Notes: generated by a model from the letters alone, not told the origin. Positions 9,962 through 21,883 are shown, numbered from the stretch's first letter. The stretch: DNA of 64,000 bases from Tetracentron sinense (GCA_015143295.1 CM026562.1:17140041-17204040); one strand, 5' to 3'. Program-made: numbers and translations.

Positions 9962-11198
9962 CTTGCACGACATCGTCGGATGCACGTGCGTCTCTCTCGG
10001 ATAAGGCAAAGACTCGGCCCTGTGTGGCTGGGCGAGGAGGCCGGGTAGACTGTGAGGCCCTCGAAGCCTGAGAAGAGCTAGGCTGAGATGTCTGCCTAAT
10101 CGGGGGCCTGCTTCCCGAAGACTGAGCTGGCAATAGACGTCGGGGACAATCTCTAATCATGTGGCCCTGGTCGCCACAATGAAAACAGCCTCCTGTAGCC
10201 TTCCGACATTCCCCTGCTGGATGCCTCCTTCCACAAAGGGTGCAGACATCATGTGAATAAGTGGGAGGAGTATAACCCGTAGCCTGAGTCACTGCGGGGC
10301 GAGGAGCATACGAGGTAGCCGGGCGAAAAGCCGGTGGAGCCAAAGGGCGGAGAGCCTGTGATGCCGAGTACATCCTCTGTGACTGAGCCGGCCCTGCGAA
10401 CTGATAAGACATAGTCCTAGCTCTCTTCTCCCCTGAACTACTAGACTGTCCCTTCTCTATTCCTCTTCTCTTAAAGAACTCTTCGGAATTAGACTCGGCC
10501 AACAATGCTTTGTCCACAACTTCTGAATATGTCTCATGTCGGAACATTGAGACACGATCCTTGAGGTAGGCCTTCAACCCCCTCTCAAATTTCCGGGCCT
10601 TCATAGCCTCGGTAGCTATCATGTGTGGAGCAAATCGAGATAGCTCCGAGAACTTGGCTTCGTAAGCCGCTACAGACATATTACCTTGCTCCAAGGTAAT
10701 AAATTCAATTTCTTTCTTTTCTTTCATCCCAACCGGAAAGTATTTCTTGTAGAAAACGTCCAAGAATTCTCCCCATGTCCATTCTTGGCCTTGCCGGGTC
10801 AACTCTCGGGTCCGAAGTGCAGACTTCCACCAATGGTCGGCCTCGCCTTCAAGCATAAAGGCAGCCCATGTGACCCTCTCTACTTCCGTAGGTGCCAAAA
10901 CCGAGAATATCTTCTCAAGTTGCCGAATCCAACCCTCGGCAATAAGTGGATCAATGCTTCCACAAAAAGTTGGAGGCCTCATCCTCCGGAAAGCTTCCAT
11001 CCCGGCTTGGGCTCGATTAGGAGGAGCCGGTATAAGTGCCGCATTAGGCGGGGTGGCCGGTTGCCTTGCCGCCAACATAGCCAAGGTCTCGGCTATGGAT
11101 GCGAATGCTTGGGCAAAGTCGGGTTGATCATCACCCGATGGAGCCTCACCTCCATTACCCCTCGTGTTGTACCCGCGACCCCGAGTATTGCGTCTCAT
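9945..11198 (-). CDS. gag: Element A gag (capsid/nucleocapsid)
   Basis: The gag protein forms the cytoplasmic virus-like particle and binds element RNA. I choose ATG at 11198 (start MRRNTRGRG) because elements G and K begin gag with the same residues; an upstream in-frame start at 11219 is not conserved. The 417-aa product has the plant Ty3 capsid domain (AEGWIRQLEKIF, MLEGEADHWW, FYKKYFP, LEQGNMSVAAYEAKFSEL) and a CCHC knuckle CFHCGDQGHMIRDC at about residues 338-351. A Cys/His stretch (CTLCGRRHPAGEC) lies before it. The last codons, after VVQ, read into the putative intron, so a spliced transcript would continue into pol. The frame is open throughout. Confidence 0.9.
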   Translation of the reverse strand: MRRNTRGRGYNTRGNGGEAPSGDDQPDFAQAFASIAETLAMLAARQPATPPNAALIPAPPNRAQAGMEAFRRMRPPTFCGSIDPLIAEGWIRQLEKIFSVLAPTEVERVTWAAFMLEGEADHWWKSALRTRELTRQGQEWTWGEFLDVFYKKYFPVGMKEKKEIEFITLEQGNMSVAAYEAKFSELSRFAPHMIATEAMKARKFERGLKAYLKDRVSMFRHETYSEVVDKALLAESNSEEFFKRRGIEKGQSSSSGEKRARTMSYQFAGPAQSQRMYSASQALRPLAPPAFRPATSYAPRPAVTQATGYTPPTYSHDVCTLCGRRHPAGECRKATGGCFHCGDQGHMIRDCPRRLLPAQSSGSRPPIRQTSQPSSSQASRASQSTRPPRPATQGRVFALSERDARASDDVVQGTHEF

Positions 11199-11527
11199 GA
11201 TTTCTCCTGAGAACGACAATACAACATGAGTCTAACTTGGATACGCATTTAGTACAATTTCGCAATTCACTTAATACATATTCATCAAGCACATTTAATA
11301 AGTACAACACAAATAATGTACACATGGTATATAACACAATAGCATAACATACAATCCGTGTTCCTAGCGTAGGACTCTATGTTCGGTTGAAGTTCAACCC
11401 ATTTTTTGACTAAGACTAACTTGTTAGTCTATACTTGGAATACAAATCTCTAAGGTGATTCTAATACCTTGTTCAATCATCTAAGTGACCCTAGGGACTC
11501 TAATGCCTAGAGCTCTGATACCACTTC
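11199..11527 (-). other. Element A leader and primer-binding site
   Basis: The primer-binding site TGGTATCAGAGC (minus strand, 11512-11523) matches the 3' end of plant initiator tRNA-Met and lies 4 bp inside the 5' LTR end. The leader down to gag is about 310 bp without a gene. It ends TTCTCAG|GA just before the gag ATG, an acceptor-like sequence also seen in G and K. Confidence 0.85.
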
Positions 11528-11805
11528 TGTCACGCCCCAAAATACCCCCTAGGAGTTAAGGGATACTTTAGAGGTGACTACGTGTACCTGTCAAACCATC
11601 CTGTAATGCAAGAGGCTAAACATAACATAATACAATGATAATCAGAGCGCGAAACTAAACATAAGTGCGAAAGCATAAGCCAACTTTTCTTTTCTTCTAT
11701 TACTCCATATAGTATTCCAAGTTAACATATACTAAATACAATCAAAGTAAAGGTGGACATGCCCACCTATCAAAATACAAAAAGGAACTCTCTAACACTG
11801 TCCTC

Positions 11806-11946
11806 TCAACAGTAGTCGAGGTATGGCCACACATCCAAGTCCCCATCCTCCTGAGACTGCCATGGGATAGGTGGCTCCCTCTCCTCTACATACTCCTCCT
11901 CGACCCAAGGCTCGGGGTCGAGGACATCCACAGTACCTGCCGACAT
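11806..11946 (-). CDS. LTR-encoded acidic micropeptide, element A 5' LTR
   Basis: This is the 46-aa copy identical to 4267-4407. Being in the 5' LTR, it would lie in the RNA leader upstream of gag and could act as an upstream ORF. Confidence 0.55.
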   Translation of the reverse strand: MSAGTVDVLDPEPWVEEEYVEEREPPIPWQSQEDGDLDVWPYLDYC

Positions 11947-12221
11947 AAAAGTACGGCTGAGCATGGAATACTCAGCGAGTACAAACTACTAGCTAACCAT
12001 AACAATAGCAAAAGCATAACAATAGTGAGCAATACAAGATATTAATTTAAAGCAATAGTGAAAGCATAAGATACATAGCCATATCTTGACATGCGTGTAT
12101 GAATGCAAAAACCTCGGTAAAACTCATGTCTCGGAAACCTTTTTCGTGTCTCGGTCAAATCATGTATGTGTGTCGTGTCTTGCCTTGTACTTCATGTCTT
12201 GACTTGTTCTTGACTTGTATA

Positions 12222-12487
12222 CTTGTGAGCCAGAGGCTAGCACCCTTCCGTGGGCTACCAACCTCCTTGTCATGTTCTTGTTCCGTTTCTCTTGTGAGCC
12301 AGAGGCTAGCACCCTTCCTTGGGCTACCAACCTCCTTGTCATGTTCTTGTTCCGTTTCTCTTGTGAGCCAGAGGCTAGCACCCTTCCTTGGGCTACCAAC
12401 CTCCTTGTCATGTTCTTGTTCCGTTTCTCTTGTGAGCCAGAGGCTAGCACCCTTTCTTGGGCTACCAACCTCCTTGTCATGTTCTTG
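12222..12487 (-). repeat. 69-bp minisatellite, four units
   Basis: The same repeat as 4683-5017 with one unit fewer. The two LTRs of a new insertion should be identical, so one unit was gained or lost during or after reverse transcription. Confidence 0.9.
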
Positions 12488-13455
12488 ATTCATCATATAC
12501 AAATACAATCTTGGAAAACCCGGTTTCATGCATGCATGCGTGCTTGTGTGCTTGTCAATAGTGGTAATCATGATGACATACTTGAATGGGCGGATCACAT
12601 GACTATGGCATTTCAATCCTTAACATAGTGGTATAAAAATTTAGGCAACATATAGCACATTTGAGCAATTTATCATCCCTAAGAAAACCTACACAATTTC
12701 TATTTCCATTTTCTTCATTAAGTCCATTTATCCCTTGTTTAGTCATTTTATCAAACACATAGCATGCAAGGTTCCTTAATGGTTCATCTTCTTCTTTTTA
12801 GTGCCTACTTTCCATCCAAAAATCAAGGTATGTTCATTATTGGTAAAGTACCCATCCACCATTTCCATCACACACATCACCCAACATACACCTCGGCATC
12901 CAATCGCCACATCAACACCCACACACATCCATACCCTTTGCTTATCTTATTTAGGTTCATTGGAGATGATACATTTCATATGGGAGGCAAACATAATAGC
13001 ATAAATCATATTTCATAAGGAAAACCTAGATTATTGTTAGGGGAAGTTAGTAGAGTGTACTAACCTTGAATCGAAGCTTGATCTTGGTGTAGACCTTGAT
13101 TTAAACTCCAACTTGGAAGAAGAAAGCCCTTACTCAAACTATACTTTCTTGGGTAGGAAACCCTCTTGAAAATACCGTAGAGAGTGCTGCCCTAGCTTGA
13201 GAAGGGAACCCCACACGAGCTTGAGTTGAAATCTTGAAGAAAACGTGCTTGGGGACGATCTAGGGTCTTCACCCCTTTGATTTCTTCTCCAATGGAAAAC
13301 CCTATTTGCAAATCCCCTTCTCCTCTCTCTCTATCTCTCAAAATCCCTTAAGAGTTGTGAATGAAGCCCTAAAGGCTCGGGCAAGCCTTAAGGAGAAAGG
13401 GTTTAACCCCCAAAAGACGATAAAGCCCTTACTGAAATTTCTGCAAAAACGCGAA

Positions 13456-13642
13456 GACCGAGCGATCGGTGGTTATGACCGATCGATCGGTTGCCTACCG
13501 ATCGATCGGTGTTTATGACCGATCGACCGGTCAAAAACTCACTCTCTGGAAAATTTCCCCATACAAAATTTCTGACCGCGCGATAGCTACCGATCGATCG
13601 GTTATGGACCGATCGATCGCTGATTGAACCGAGCGATCGGTT
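13456..13642 (-). promoter_or_regulatory. TCGA-palindrome array, element A 5' LTR
   Basis: Identical to 5986-6172. In the 5' LTR it would be upstream of the element's own transcription start. No strong TATA box is visible here, unlike in element K. Confidence 0.65.
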
Positions 13643-13858
13643 CTCTATATGTCTGGACTGTTTTGACCATATCTTTTGACTCGCTCGTCGGATTTTGACG
13701 ATTCAACTTGCGTTGGGTTCGTCTTTCGAAAACGAACATTTCTGACGTTTCGGAATTTCCGATTTCTCCCTTATTTATTAATTTGACTACAAAAACGGCC
13801 AATTCGCTACGAAGGTGCCATTCATTAAAGATGAAAAAGTCCGGGGTGCTACAAGAAC

Positions 13859-14780
13859 AAACTACTAACTCGTTGTTAGGATTCTATTAATGTTTCTTTG
13901 ATTATTTTTCCTCAAAACTTGTCATGATTTGAGATAGAATATTGTGTATAGAGGTTGGTTGGGTGATGGATGCCAATGGATGGTGTGTGGTGTGATGAAC
14001 AAATGGGGAAGGGCATTGTTTGCATAATGTACACACTTAGTGTTCGATGAAATGTCTCAAAGAAAAAAAATGAATGAATGAAATGACACGAAGAAGGGGG
14101 TTTTTATGTGAGAGTGTAATGACACTCTCCAATTTGCATAATTACTAATTATGAACATTTACTAAGAATTGAGGGTAAGGTTTGATGAAAAAGAGCATGG
14201 GATACTCTAAGGAGTTAAATAACATGTAAATGGAATGGAATGAAAGGACTTGTTAGGAATCATCATTTTTTTTTTTTAAAGACATGTTAATTGAATAAGT
14301 GTGAATTGTGGGACTTGTTATGATGCGTTATTAGATGGTATAAGATGCATGAATTATTGAATGAAATGAAATGAATCGCCTACATCACTCGTTGTTTACT
14401 TTTTTACAAAAGCCATGAATGTTTACATTTCAAGTACGCATGTGCATTGGTGAAAACATCACAAGTAGCACGCTAGGAAAATGCATGCATATGACAAGTT
14501 AGTGAAATACAAGTAAATGAACATGAACAAGGAAAAACCACAAGATAACAAGAAAGCATGAAAAGTAAGCTAATGTGTGCCGTCCAGTACATAGTTCGGG
14601 CATTAGTGAAAACAAGACAAACATAGATGCTAATGTTTGCCGTCCAGTACATAGTTCGAGCATTAGTAATCTAGCTAATGTGTGCCTTCCAGTACATAGT
14701 TTGGGCATTAGCAAAACAAGACAACAAGATGCTAATGTGTGCCATAGTTCGGGCATTAGTGATCTCCAAGCAAGCAAAGA
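13859..14780 (+). repeat. LTR X, middle part, with hairpin minisatellite
   Basis: X resumes after element A (AGAAC duplicated) and runs to 14780, where element C begins. At 14573-14762 there are four units of about 40-65 bp, each starting GCTAATGTGTGCC and ending GGGCATTAG. CTAATG and CATTAG can pair, so each unit can form a hairpin. No peptide ORF is seen; the part that would hold it is missing. Confidence 0.7.
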
Positions 14781-15079
14781 TGTCGCGACCCAAAACCCAC
14801 CCTAGGAGTTAGAGTGAATCTTGGACGACTGAATCATGACTTACACGACTTGCTTGACAAACCAACCTGCAAAAACCCACAGAGCATATACAATAGAGGA
14901 CATTATAGCAGAAACATAACTATAAAACACAGCGGAAGTCTAACAAACCTCTAAGTATATACATATGGTCCAAGTTTATACAAAAAGTAACCAGAAGAAA
15001 GTGCGGACAGACCCGCCAAAATACATGGATATAATCTCTCATCTCACCCACAGCTAATCCACTCAGAATCTACAACCAC

Positions 15080-15199
15080 CTAATGGTAACCCTCTACTGG
15101 AGGTTCCTCAAAAGGCTCCTCGACGTACTCCTCCTCCACCCATGGACCAGGAGCACAAACATCAAATGGAGCAGCTGCTCCGCCATCACCTGCCGACAT
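15080..15199 (-). CDS. LTR-encoded acidic micropeptide, element C
   Basis: A 39-aa ORF from ATG at 15199 to TAG. It begins MSAGDGGAAAPFD, has PWVEEEYVEE near residues 19-28, and ends EGYH. It is the short form shared with F, K and M; compared with element A it has an extra GGAAAPFD stretch and lacks the WPYLDYC tail. Confidence 0.55.
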   Translation of the reverse strand: MSAGDGGAAAPFDVCAPGPWVEEEYVEEPFEEPPVEGYH

Positions 15200-15536
15200 A
15201 AGAAGTACGGCTGAGCATGGAATACTCAGCGGGTACTAAGCACTAACCAATAGTCATAGTATACAGATAGCATACATAGAGGAGGAAGCAAGTTGCATAT
15301 ATAGAACATGAACAATTTATATCATACAAGGAAGCAAAACAATTTATAATCATGCTTGTATTTCGTAGAAAGCCGATGAAACCTCTTGAAAACATCGTGC
15401 ACTTGACTTGACTTGAAAATACCATTTCCGTGCTTGAAACTTGTTATGTTGTCTTATCTTGTCATATCATGCGTGTCATGTCATGTCATGCGTGTCATGC
15501 GAGTATCATGCTTGCTTGTTCATAATTTAAACATGT

Positions 15537-15695
15537 TCACATGCCTAGTTACCGTTCATAGTCCGTCACAACTAGTACCCTATATGCAGATGGGTATGCC
15601 TAGTTGCCGTTCATAGCCCGTCGCAACTAGCATCCATGCGGAATGTGAATGCCTAGTTGCCGTTCATAGCCCGTCGCAACTAGCATCCATGTGTG
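15537..15695 (-). repeat. Minisatellite of element C LTR
   Basis: Three units of about 55-65 bp contain CCTAGTTGCCGTTCATAG and CCCGTCGCAACTAG. TAGTTGC and GCAACTA can pair. It occupies the place of the 69-bp array in element A but has an unrelated sequence. GTCATGCCATGCTATG-like short repeats follow to about 15765. Confidence 0.7.
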
Positions 15696-16705
15696 TCATG
15701 TGATGCTATGCTATGCGTGTCATGCCATGCTATGCTATGCGTGTCATGCCATGCTATACATGTCATGAGAGGGGATGAGAGACCTTTCCCTATGCAATGC
15801 ATGATTGTCTTGCCCTTGTCAAAAGCGAAGTGAAACATATCTTAGGATATGCCCCACCTCTACGTCCCATACTTAAAACATCGGTAAATCACATCATTTC
15901 ATGCGTGCTCGTGAGATCGTGTGCATACTTGCATTTGGAATTAAATATGGCAATTTGGGGTAATTCACAAAGCATAGCATATAGTAATTTAAGTGAGTAA
16001 TAATCTACGCATTTTAAGAAATGTAGGAAACACACTATCATGAACCCTAACAATTTCAAGAGCAATCAAGCGTGGGTTCCCTTAATTTATCATTTATTTT
16101 GTTCACCTTGGCATTTCATCAAACATGGGGTGTGTTCATTATTCACTTAAACCTAGATCATGCTTTTCTAGGTGGGTTATGCTCACATCACACTTGTATG
16201 TTCATTATTAGTACAATGCCCTTTCCCATTCGTTCATCACATCATCCACACGACATCCATTCGCCAACATCCATCTCCATTCACCATTCATACCACCAAT
16301 CTCATAACACATATATAAGTGAAGGAAAACAAGAAGAAATAAAGGAAAAGGGAAGCTATAACTACGAGGGTAGTAAGAAGTATCGACCTTGATCAAGTGA
16401 GGAAGAAATCCCCCTTTCCAAAACGACCGTGAGTTGCTGCCCTAGCTTGAGGAGAGTGCCCCACACGAGCTTGAGCCGAGATCTTGAAGAAAATGGACTT
16501 GAGGTGAGTGTGGGTTCACAACCCTTTGATTTCACCTCCAAAAATCAAACCCTAGGTTAGGGATCGTCTTCTTCTCCTCTCCTTAGCTCTCAATCTTCTA
16601 AGTATTGTAAATAAGCCCTAAAGGCTCGGGCAAGACTCTTAAGGTAAGAGTAAACTGCCCAAAAGACTAAAACACCCTTACTAAATTTTCTGCAAAAACG
16701 CGAGT

Positions 16706-16890
16706 ACCGAGCGATCGGTGTTAATGACCGATCGATCGGTTGCCTACCGATCGATCGGTTTCATAACCGAGCGATCGGTTAAAATTTCACTCTCTGGAAA
16801 ATTTCCCCATACAAAAATCTTGACCAGTCGATAGCCTCCGAGCGATCGGTTTTGGACCGATCGATCGCTTCATGGACCGAGCGATCGGTT
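16706..16890 (-). promoter_or_regulatory. TCGA-palindrome array, element C LTR
   Basis: ACCGATCGATCGGT and ACCGAGCGATCGGT units lie in two clusters around an ACTCTCTGG...CCATACAAA spacer. Most units are undecayed. Confidence 0.65.
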
Positions 16891-17102
16891 GCCTGCAGGT
16901 CCAGACTGTTTTGGCCATATCTTTTGACTCGTTCGTCCGATTTTGACGATTCAACTTGCGTTGGGTTCGTACTTCAAAAAACGAACATTTCTGGCGTTTC
17001 GTAATTTCCAATTTCTTCCTTATTAATTAATTATTTCTCTTTAAAGGCAAAAAATGGAAACGAAAGTGTCATGCATAAATGTCAAAAGTTCGGGGCTCTA
17101 CA

Positions 17103-17141
17103 TCCTCCCCCCCTTACAAAAAAATTTCGTCCTCGAAATTT
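17103..17141 (-). other. Polypurine tract and hairpin, element C
   Basis: The minus strand is GGGGGGGAGGA against the LTR, beside the AAATTTCG/CGAAATTT inverted repeat (17122-17141). Confidence 0.85.
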
Positions 17142-17206
17142 GGACGAGACATGCATTACAGAATCAAACAATATTACAAGCTACACATACAAAACCTATA
17201 CCAAAT

Positions 17207-20200
17207 TCATTCAAACAATTCCGGGTACTTCGCTTTGACTTCGCCTTCACGCTCCCATGTAGCTTCTTCTCGAGCATGGTGTTGCCATTGCACTAGAACC
17301 AAAGGGATAGTCTTGTTGCGAAGCACTTGATCTCTTCGATCCAAAATCTGAACCGGCTTTTCAATCAAGGTGAGGTCCTCTCGAATTTCCAACGGTTCCA
17401 ATTCTAGTACATGCGAAGGGTCCGCAATGTACTTCCGAAGCATAGACACGTGGAAAACGTTGTGAACCGCGGCCATGTGAGGTGGGAGAGCTACTCGATA
17501 AGCAACTTCACCAACCCGCGTGATAATCTCAAATGGTCCAACATAGCGAGGACTAAGCTTGCCTCTTTTGCCGAATCTCATAATCCCTTTGCTAGGAGAT
17601 ACTTTCACAAAGACTCGATCCCCTACTTGAAATTCCAAGTCCCAGCGGCGCGTGTCTGCATAGCTCTTTTGGCGATCTTGAGCGGCTTTCAACCGATCCC
17701 GGATGATCTTGACTATACTAGCAGTTTGCTCAATCAATTCCGGACCAAGTACTTTTCTTTCTCCTACCTCATCCCAATAGAGAGGAGACCTACAGCTTCG
17801 CCCATACAAAGCCTCGAACGGAGCCATTTGGATACTCGCCTGATAGCTATTGTTGTAGGCGAACTCCACCAAAGGAAAGTGCTCTTCCCAGCTGCCTTTG
17901 AAATCCAGCATACAAGCCCGAAGCATATCTTCTATTACTTGGTTCACCCTCTCGGTTTGTCCATCCGTCTGTGGATGAAAAGCAGTGCTGAAATCAAGTC
18001 GGGAACCCATAGCTTCCTGAAAGCTTTTCCAGAATCGTGATGTGAATCTTGGATCCCGATCCGACACAATACTGACAGGCACTCCGTGCAACCTCACCAC
18101 TTCCTTGATGTACAAAGCAGCTAACTGACCAGAGTTGAAAGTAGTTCGGTAAGGCAAGAAGTGAGCGGACTTCGTCAAACGATCCACTACTACCCATATC
18201 GCATCTGAACCCCTTGCCGTCTTTGGCAAGCCAACTATGAAATCCATGGATATGTTCTCCCATTTCCACTCGGGAATCGGAAGGGACTGTAATAGACCTG
18301 CGGGCCGCATGTGTTCTGCTTTCACCTGTTGACACACTAAGCACCGTGCTACATATTCCGCAACCTCCCTCTTCATATTCCGCCACCAAAAGTGACTCTT
18401 GAGGTTCCGGTACATCTTTGTACCCCCTGGATGCACTGTGTACTTCGAACGGTGTGCTTCATCCAAAATCTCTCTTCGAAGATCTGCATTGGCTGGGACA
18501 CACAACCTTCCCTTGAATGTGATAGCACCCCGACTAGTGAGAGAAAAGTCTTCACTGCCCTTGGCAACTTCTTTGTCCCGGAAAGCCAACAATTCCGCAT
18601 CCATGACTTGATGTTCTTGGATCAAATCTATAATGTACGGCCGAACCGTAACATTTGCCAAGGTAGGACCACGGACAGAGTCATTCACACTAATGTCTAG
18701 ATTTGCCAAGTCTTCAAGTAGCTTCCATTCCTGCACTAACATGCATGCTAATAACCCCGGAGGTCTTCTACTCAAAGCATCAGCCACTACATTTGCTTTA
18801 CCCGGGTGGTATTGAATGGTACAATCATAGTCCTTCAGAAATTCCATCCAACGCCGTTGCCTTAGATTCAGTTCCTTTTGGGAAAAGAGGTACTTGAGGC
18901 TCTTGTGGTCCGTATACACATAGAATTCCACCCCGTATAAGTAATGTCGCTAGCTCTTGAGTGCAAACACGACTGCGGCAAGCTCTAAGTCGTGCGTGGG
19001 GTAATTCTTCTCATGCTCCTTCAATTGCCTTGATGCATAGGCAATGACCTTCTTGTGTTGCATAAGCACACATCCAAGTCCAACGTGTGAGACATCACTG
19101 TACACCTCATACCCAATAGGTCCGGATGGTACTGTAAGGACAGGAGCTGTAGTAAGCCTCTTCTTCAGTTCCGTGAAATTGATCTCACACTTGTCGCTCC
19201 ACACAAACTTCGCGTTCTTCCTTGTCAGGTAAGTAAGCGGTGCTGCAAGGCTAGAGAAACCCTCTACGAATCTCCTATAGTAGCCTGCCAACCCAAGGAA
19301 GCTGCGTATCTCCGTAACACTCTTGGGCTTCGCCCAACTCATAACTGCTTCGATCTTCTTCGGATCTACCGAGATACCTTCTGCAGAAACAACGTGGCCT
19401 AGGAATGCCACCTCTTCCAACCAAAACTCACACTTGCTAAGTTTAGCGTATAGCTTGTGCTCTCTCAGCATTTCCAAAGCAAGGCGAAGGTCTCGCATGT
19501 GATCTTCCCGTGTCTGGGAATACACCAAGATATCGTCGACAAACACTATTACGCATCGATCTAGATATGGCCGGAACACCCGGTTCATTAAATCCATAAA
19601 AGCTGCCGGCGCGTTTGTGAGACCAAAAGGCATTACCAAGAACTCATAGTGCCCATATCGAGTCCTGAAAGCAGTTTTGGGAACATCTCCCACCTTAATC
19701 TTCAACTGGTGATAACCCGATCGAAGATCTATCTTCGAGAAAAATCTCGCTCCCTTCAACTGATCGAACAAATCATCAATTCTAGGCAATGGATACCTAT
19801 TCTTTATAGTGACTTTGTTCAATTGCCGGTAATCGACGCACATCCGCATCGAACCATCTTTCTTCTTAACAAACAACACCGGGGCACCCCACGGTGAGAC
19901 ACTTGGTCGAATGAAACCAAGGCCTTGTAATTCCTCCAATTGAGTCTTCAACTCCTTAAGTTCAACCGGGGCCATTCTATACGGAGCCCGAAAGATGGGA
20001 GCTGTGCCTGGTGCAAGCTCGATCACAAACTCAATCTCCCTGTCTGGAGGTAATCCTGACAACTCCTCTGGAAACACATCCAGGAATTCACTCACAACTG
20101 GAATTGTCGATGAGTCCTTTGCCTCGGGGTTAGCTAAGCTCAACGCCGCAAAACGAGCAATAGATCTGCTTTTCAACCCGCGAAAGTGGAATGGTTTTCC

Positions 20201-20532
20201 TTCTACTGGCTTGAAGAGTACCATTTTCTCAAAGCAAGCTACATGCCCATGATGTGCTGCTAACCAATCCATTCCCAATATAACATCAAAGTCTTGGAAT
20301 CCAAGGACGATGAGATCAACCGCCAACTCGTGGCTTCCAACTTGGACCACACTATTTCTATACACTTTATCTGCCAATACTGTTTTGCCGAGGGGAGTCG
20401 AAATGGCTAACTCCGGTTTTAGCCGTCTAGGCTCCTCAGAAAAGCCTTCTGAAAAACTCGGCGAGACAAACGAATGAGTAGACCCGGTATCAATCAACAC
20501 TCGAGCCAAATACTCATTGACTAGTAGGGTTC
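17207..20532 (-). pseudogene. Element C pol with one nonsense codon
   Basis: Protease ([10 protein letters not shown]), reverse transcriptase (FVDD active site), RNase H, integrase H2C2 and D-D-E core, and chromodomain are all present in order from the exon boundary 20532. A single in-frame TAG at 18950-18952 replaces the Trp codon of the RNase H stretch that reads IWRHYLYG in elements A and K. Upstream of the stop the protein would end within RNase H; the downstream part is open to its normal end. Amino-acid identity with element K is high throughout. Confidence 0.9.
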
Positions 20533-20676
20533 CTGAAATTTTAGCTAGTTACATCAATTCAAGCCTCAACAGTGTATACACGTAGGTATATATATATATA
20601 GCATACCAACTACGTACACAAGGAATAAAACATAACATAACAATCATGAATAAGGAAAATAACTCCTAACGCGTAC
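20533..20676 (-). other. Putative intron between gag and protease, element C
   Basis: 144 bp bounded on the minus strand by CAAG|GTACGC and ATTTCAG|GA. The sequence is close to the element K intron, including a TA-rich run. It contains in-frame stops. Confidence 0.65.
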
Positions 20677-20943
20677 CTTGCACCACATCGTCAGATGCAA
20701 GTGCATCACCCTCTGTCAAGGCAAAAACTCGCCCCTGGTTCGCCTGGTGAGACTGAGGTGTAGACCGGGTAGTCTGAGATGACGCCTGATATGATCCTGC
20801 TGGGCGTGCTGGTGGCCTAATCCCCTGAGACTGGCCTGGTAAATGCCGAGTAGGGCAATCTTTGATCACGTGGCCCTGGCGACCACAGTGAAAACATCCA
20901 CCCGATGCTCTTAGGCAATCCCCTGCTGGGTGCCTTCCCCCAA
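20677..20943 (-). pseudogene. gag: Element C gag, C-terminal fragment
   Basis: Only the last part remains: the RHPAGDC stretch, a CCHC knuckle CFHCGRQGHVIKDC, and the Gln/Ser/Pro-rich tail to VVQ at the donor site. The capsid domain is deleted at the junction with LTR X near 20943. Confidence 0.85.
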
Positions 20944-20981
20944 AGCCTCGTAACTCCTAAGGGGGATTTTGGGGCGTGACA
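20944..20981 (+). repeat. LTR X, 3' end fragment
   Basis: The last bases of a Ty3 LTR, ACTCCTAAGG to GGGGCGTGACA, are followed by TSD CACAC at 20982-20986, which closes LTR X. Confidence 0.75.
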
Positions 20982-21883
20982 CACACACCATCCTTAGAGA
21001 GATTTAGAGAGAAATGGAGAGAGGAGAAGAGGGTTTTCCTAGGGCATCATTTGTGAGAGAGGAATCAAGGGTTTTGAAGACCCACAATCATCCCTTTTGC
21101 TAGGATTTCTCCAAGCCAAGCCTCAAGCTCGTGGGGGAGTCCTTCTTCAAGCTAGGGCAGCACTTTCCAAGGTGTTCTTCAAAGGGTCTCCTTCCCACTC
21201 AAGCATCTTCCAAGCAAGAGTTCTCCTTTTCTAAGATTGGAGCTTCAATCAAGGGTTTCCACCCAAGATGAAGCCTTGATTCAAGGTTAGTACACCCTAC
21301 TAACTCCCATTAGCAATAACCTAGGTTTTTCATTTTAATTGAGGATTCTTGATTTTATGTTTGCCCTCCTTTTGAAGTGTGCTAATTCCATAAAATGTAA
21401 ACGAGATAAAAATTAATGTGGTGATGTGTGGATAGATGAGGGGATGAGGCGATTGGATGCTGTATGAATGTGGTGTGATGTGTGTAAGGAAAATGGTGGA
21501 AGGGCACTCTACAAATAAGAAACTTACCTTGATGATTTGATGGAAAATATGCACTAAAAAAAGTAAGATGAACTACTAAGGAAATGTTGCATGCTATGTG
21601 TTTGACAAAATGCCTAAACTAGGAATAAATGAATTAAATGAAGGAAAATGGAAGTAGGAATTGTGTAAATCTCCTTATGAATGATCAATTGCTCAAATGC
21701 GCCATATGTTACCTACATTGTCATACGATTATGCTAGAAATCAAAATGCTATATTCATATGATCATTCCATTCAAACATGTCATCAAGGTTGCCATTATT
21801 GACAAGCACACAAGCCCGCATGCATGCATGAACCGGGTTTTCCACAGTAACTTTATATGATAAATCAAACATGAAAACAAGTA

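Larger units (their letters stand above)
3989..13853 (-). mobile_element. Element A: complete Ty3/gypsy (Tekay/Del-type chromovirus)
   Basis: Two LTRs (3989-6383 and 11528-13853) bound an internal region with gag, protease, reverse transcriptase, RNase H, integrase and chromodomain in Ty3 order. TSD AGAAC is at 3984-3988 and 13854-13858. The primer-binding site matches initiator tRNA-Met and a purine tract lies at the other end. The LTRs look identical apart from one 69-bp repeat unit, so insertion was recent. pol has one single-base frameshift, so this copy would need proteins from another. It sits inside LTR X. The chromodomain and the LTRs longer than 2 kb point to the Tekay/Del lineage. 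Confidence 0.93.
11528..13853 (-). repeat. Element A 5' LTR (2326 bp)
   Basis: The ends match the 3' LTR and it is followed by TSD AGAAC (13854-13858). I saw no difference from the 3' LTR except four instead of five 69-bp units. Confidence 0.93.
14781..17102 (-). repeat. Element C 3' LTR (2322 bp)
   Basis: Bounds are TGTCGCGACCC and GGGGCTCTACA, as in element K. It carries palindrome array, minisatellite, GCTGAG hairpin and peptide ORF in the same order as the other Ty3 LTRs. Confidence 0.9.
14781..20943 (-). mobile_element. Element C: Ty3/gypsy (Tekay-type), 5'-truncated
   Basis: The 3' LTR (14781-17102), polypurine tract, pol and the 3' end of gag are present. The 5' part of gag, the leader and the 5' LTR are missing. 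The junction near 20938-20945 joins gag directly to the last 35-40 bp of LTR X, so a deletion removed both the C 5' end and part of X. No TSD partner remains for AAAGA (14776-14780). The sequence is close to element K. Confidence 0.85.
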
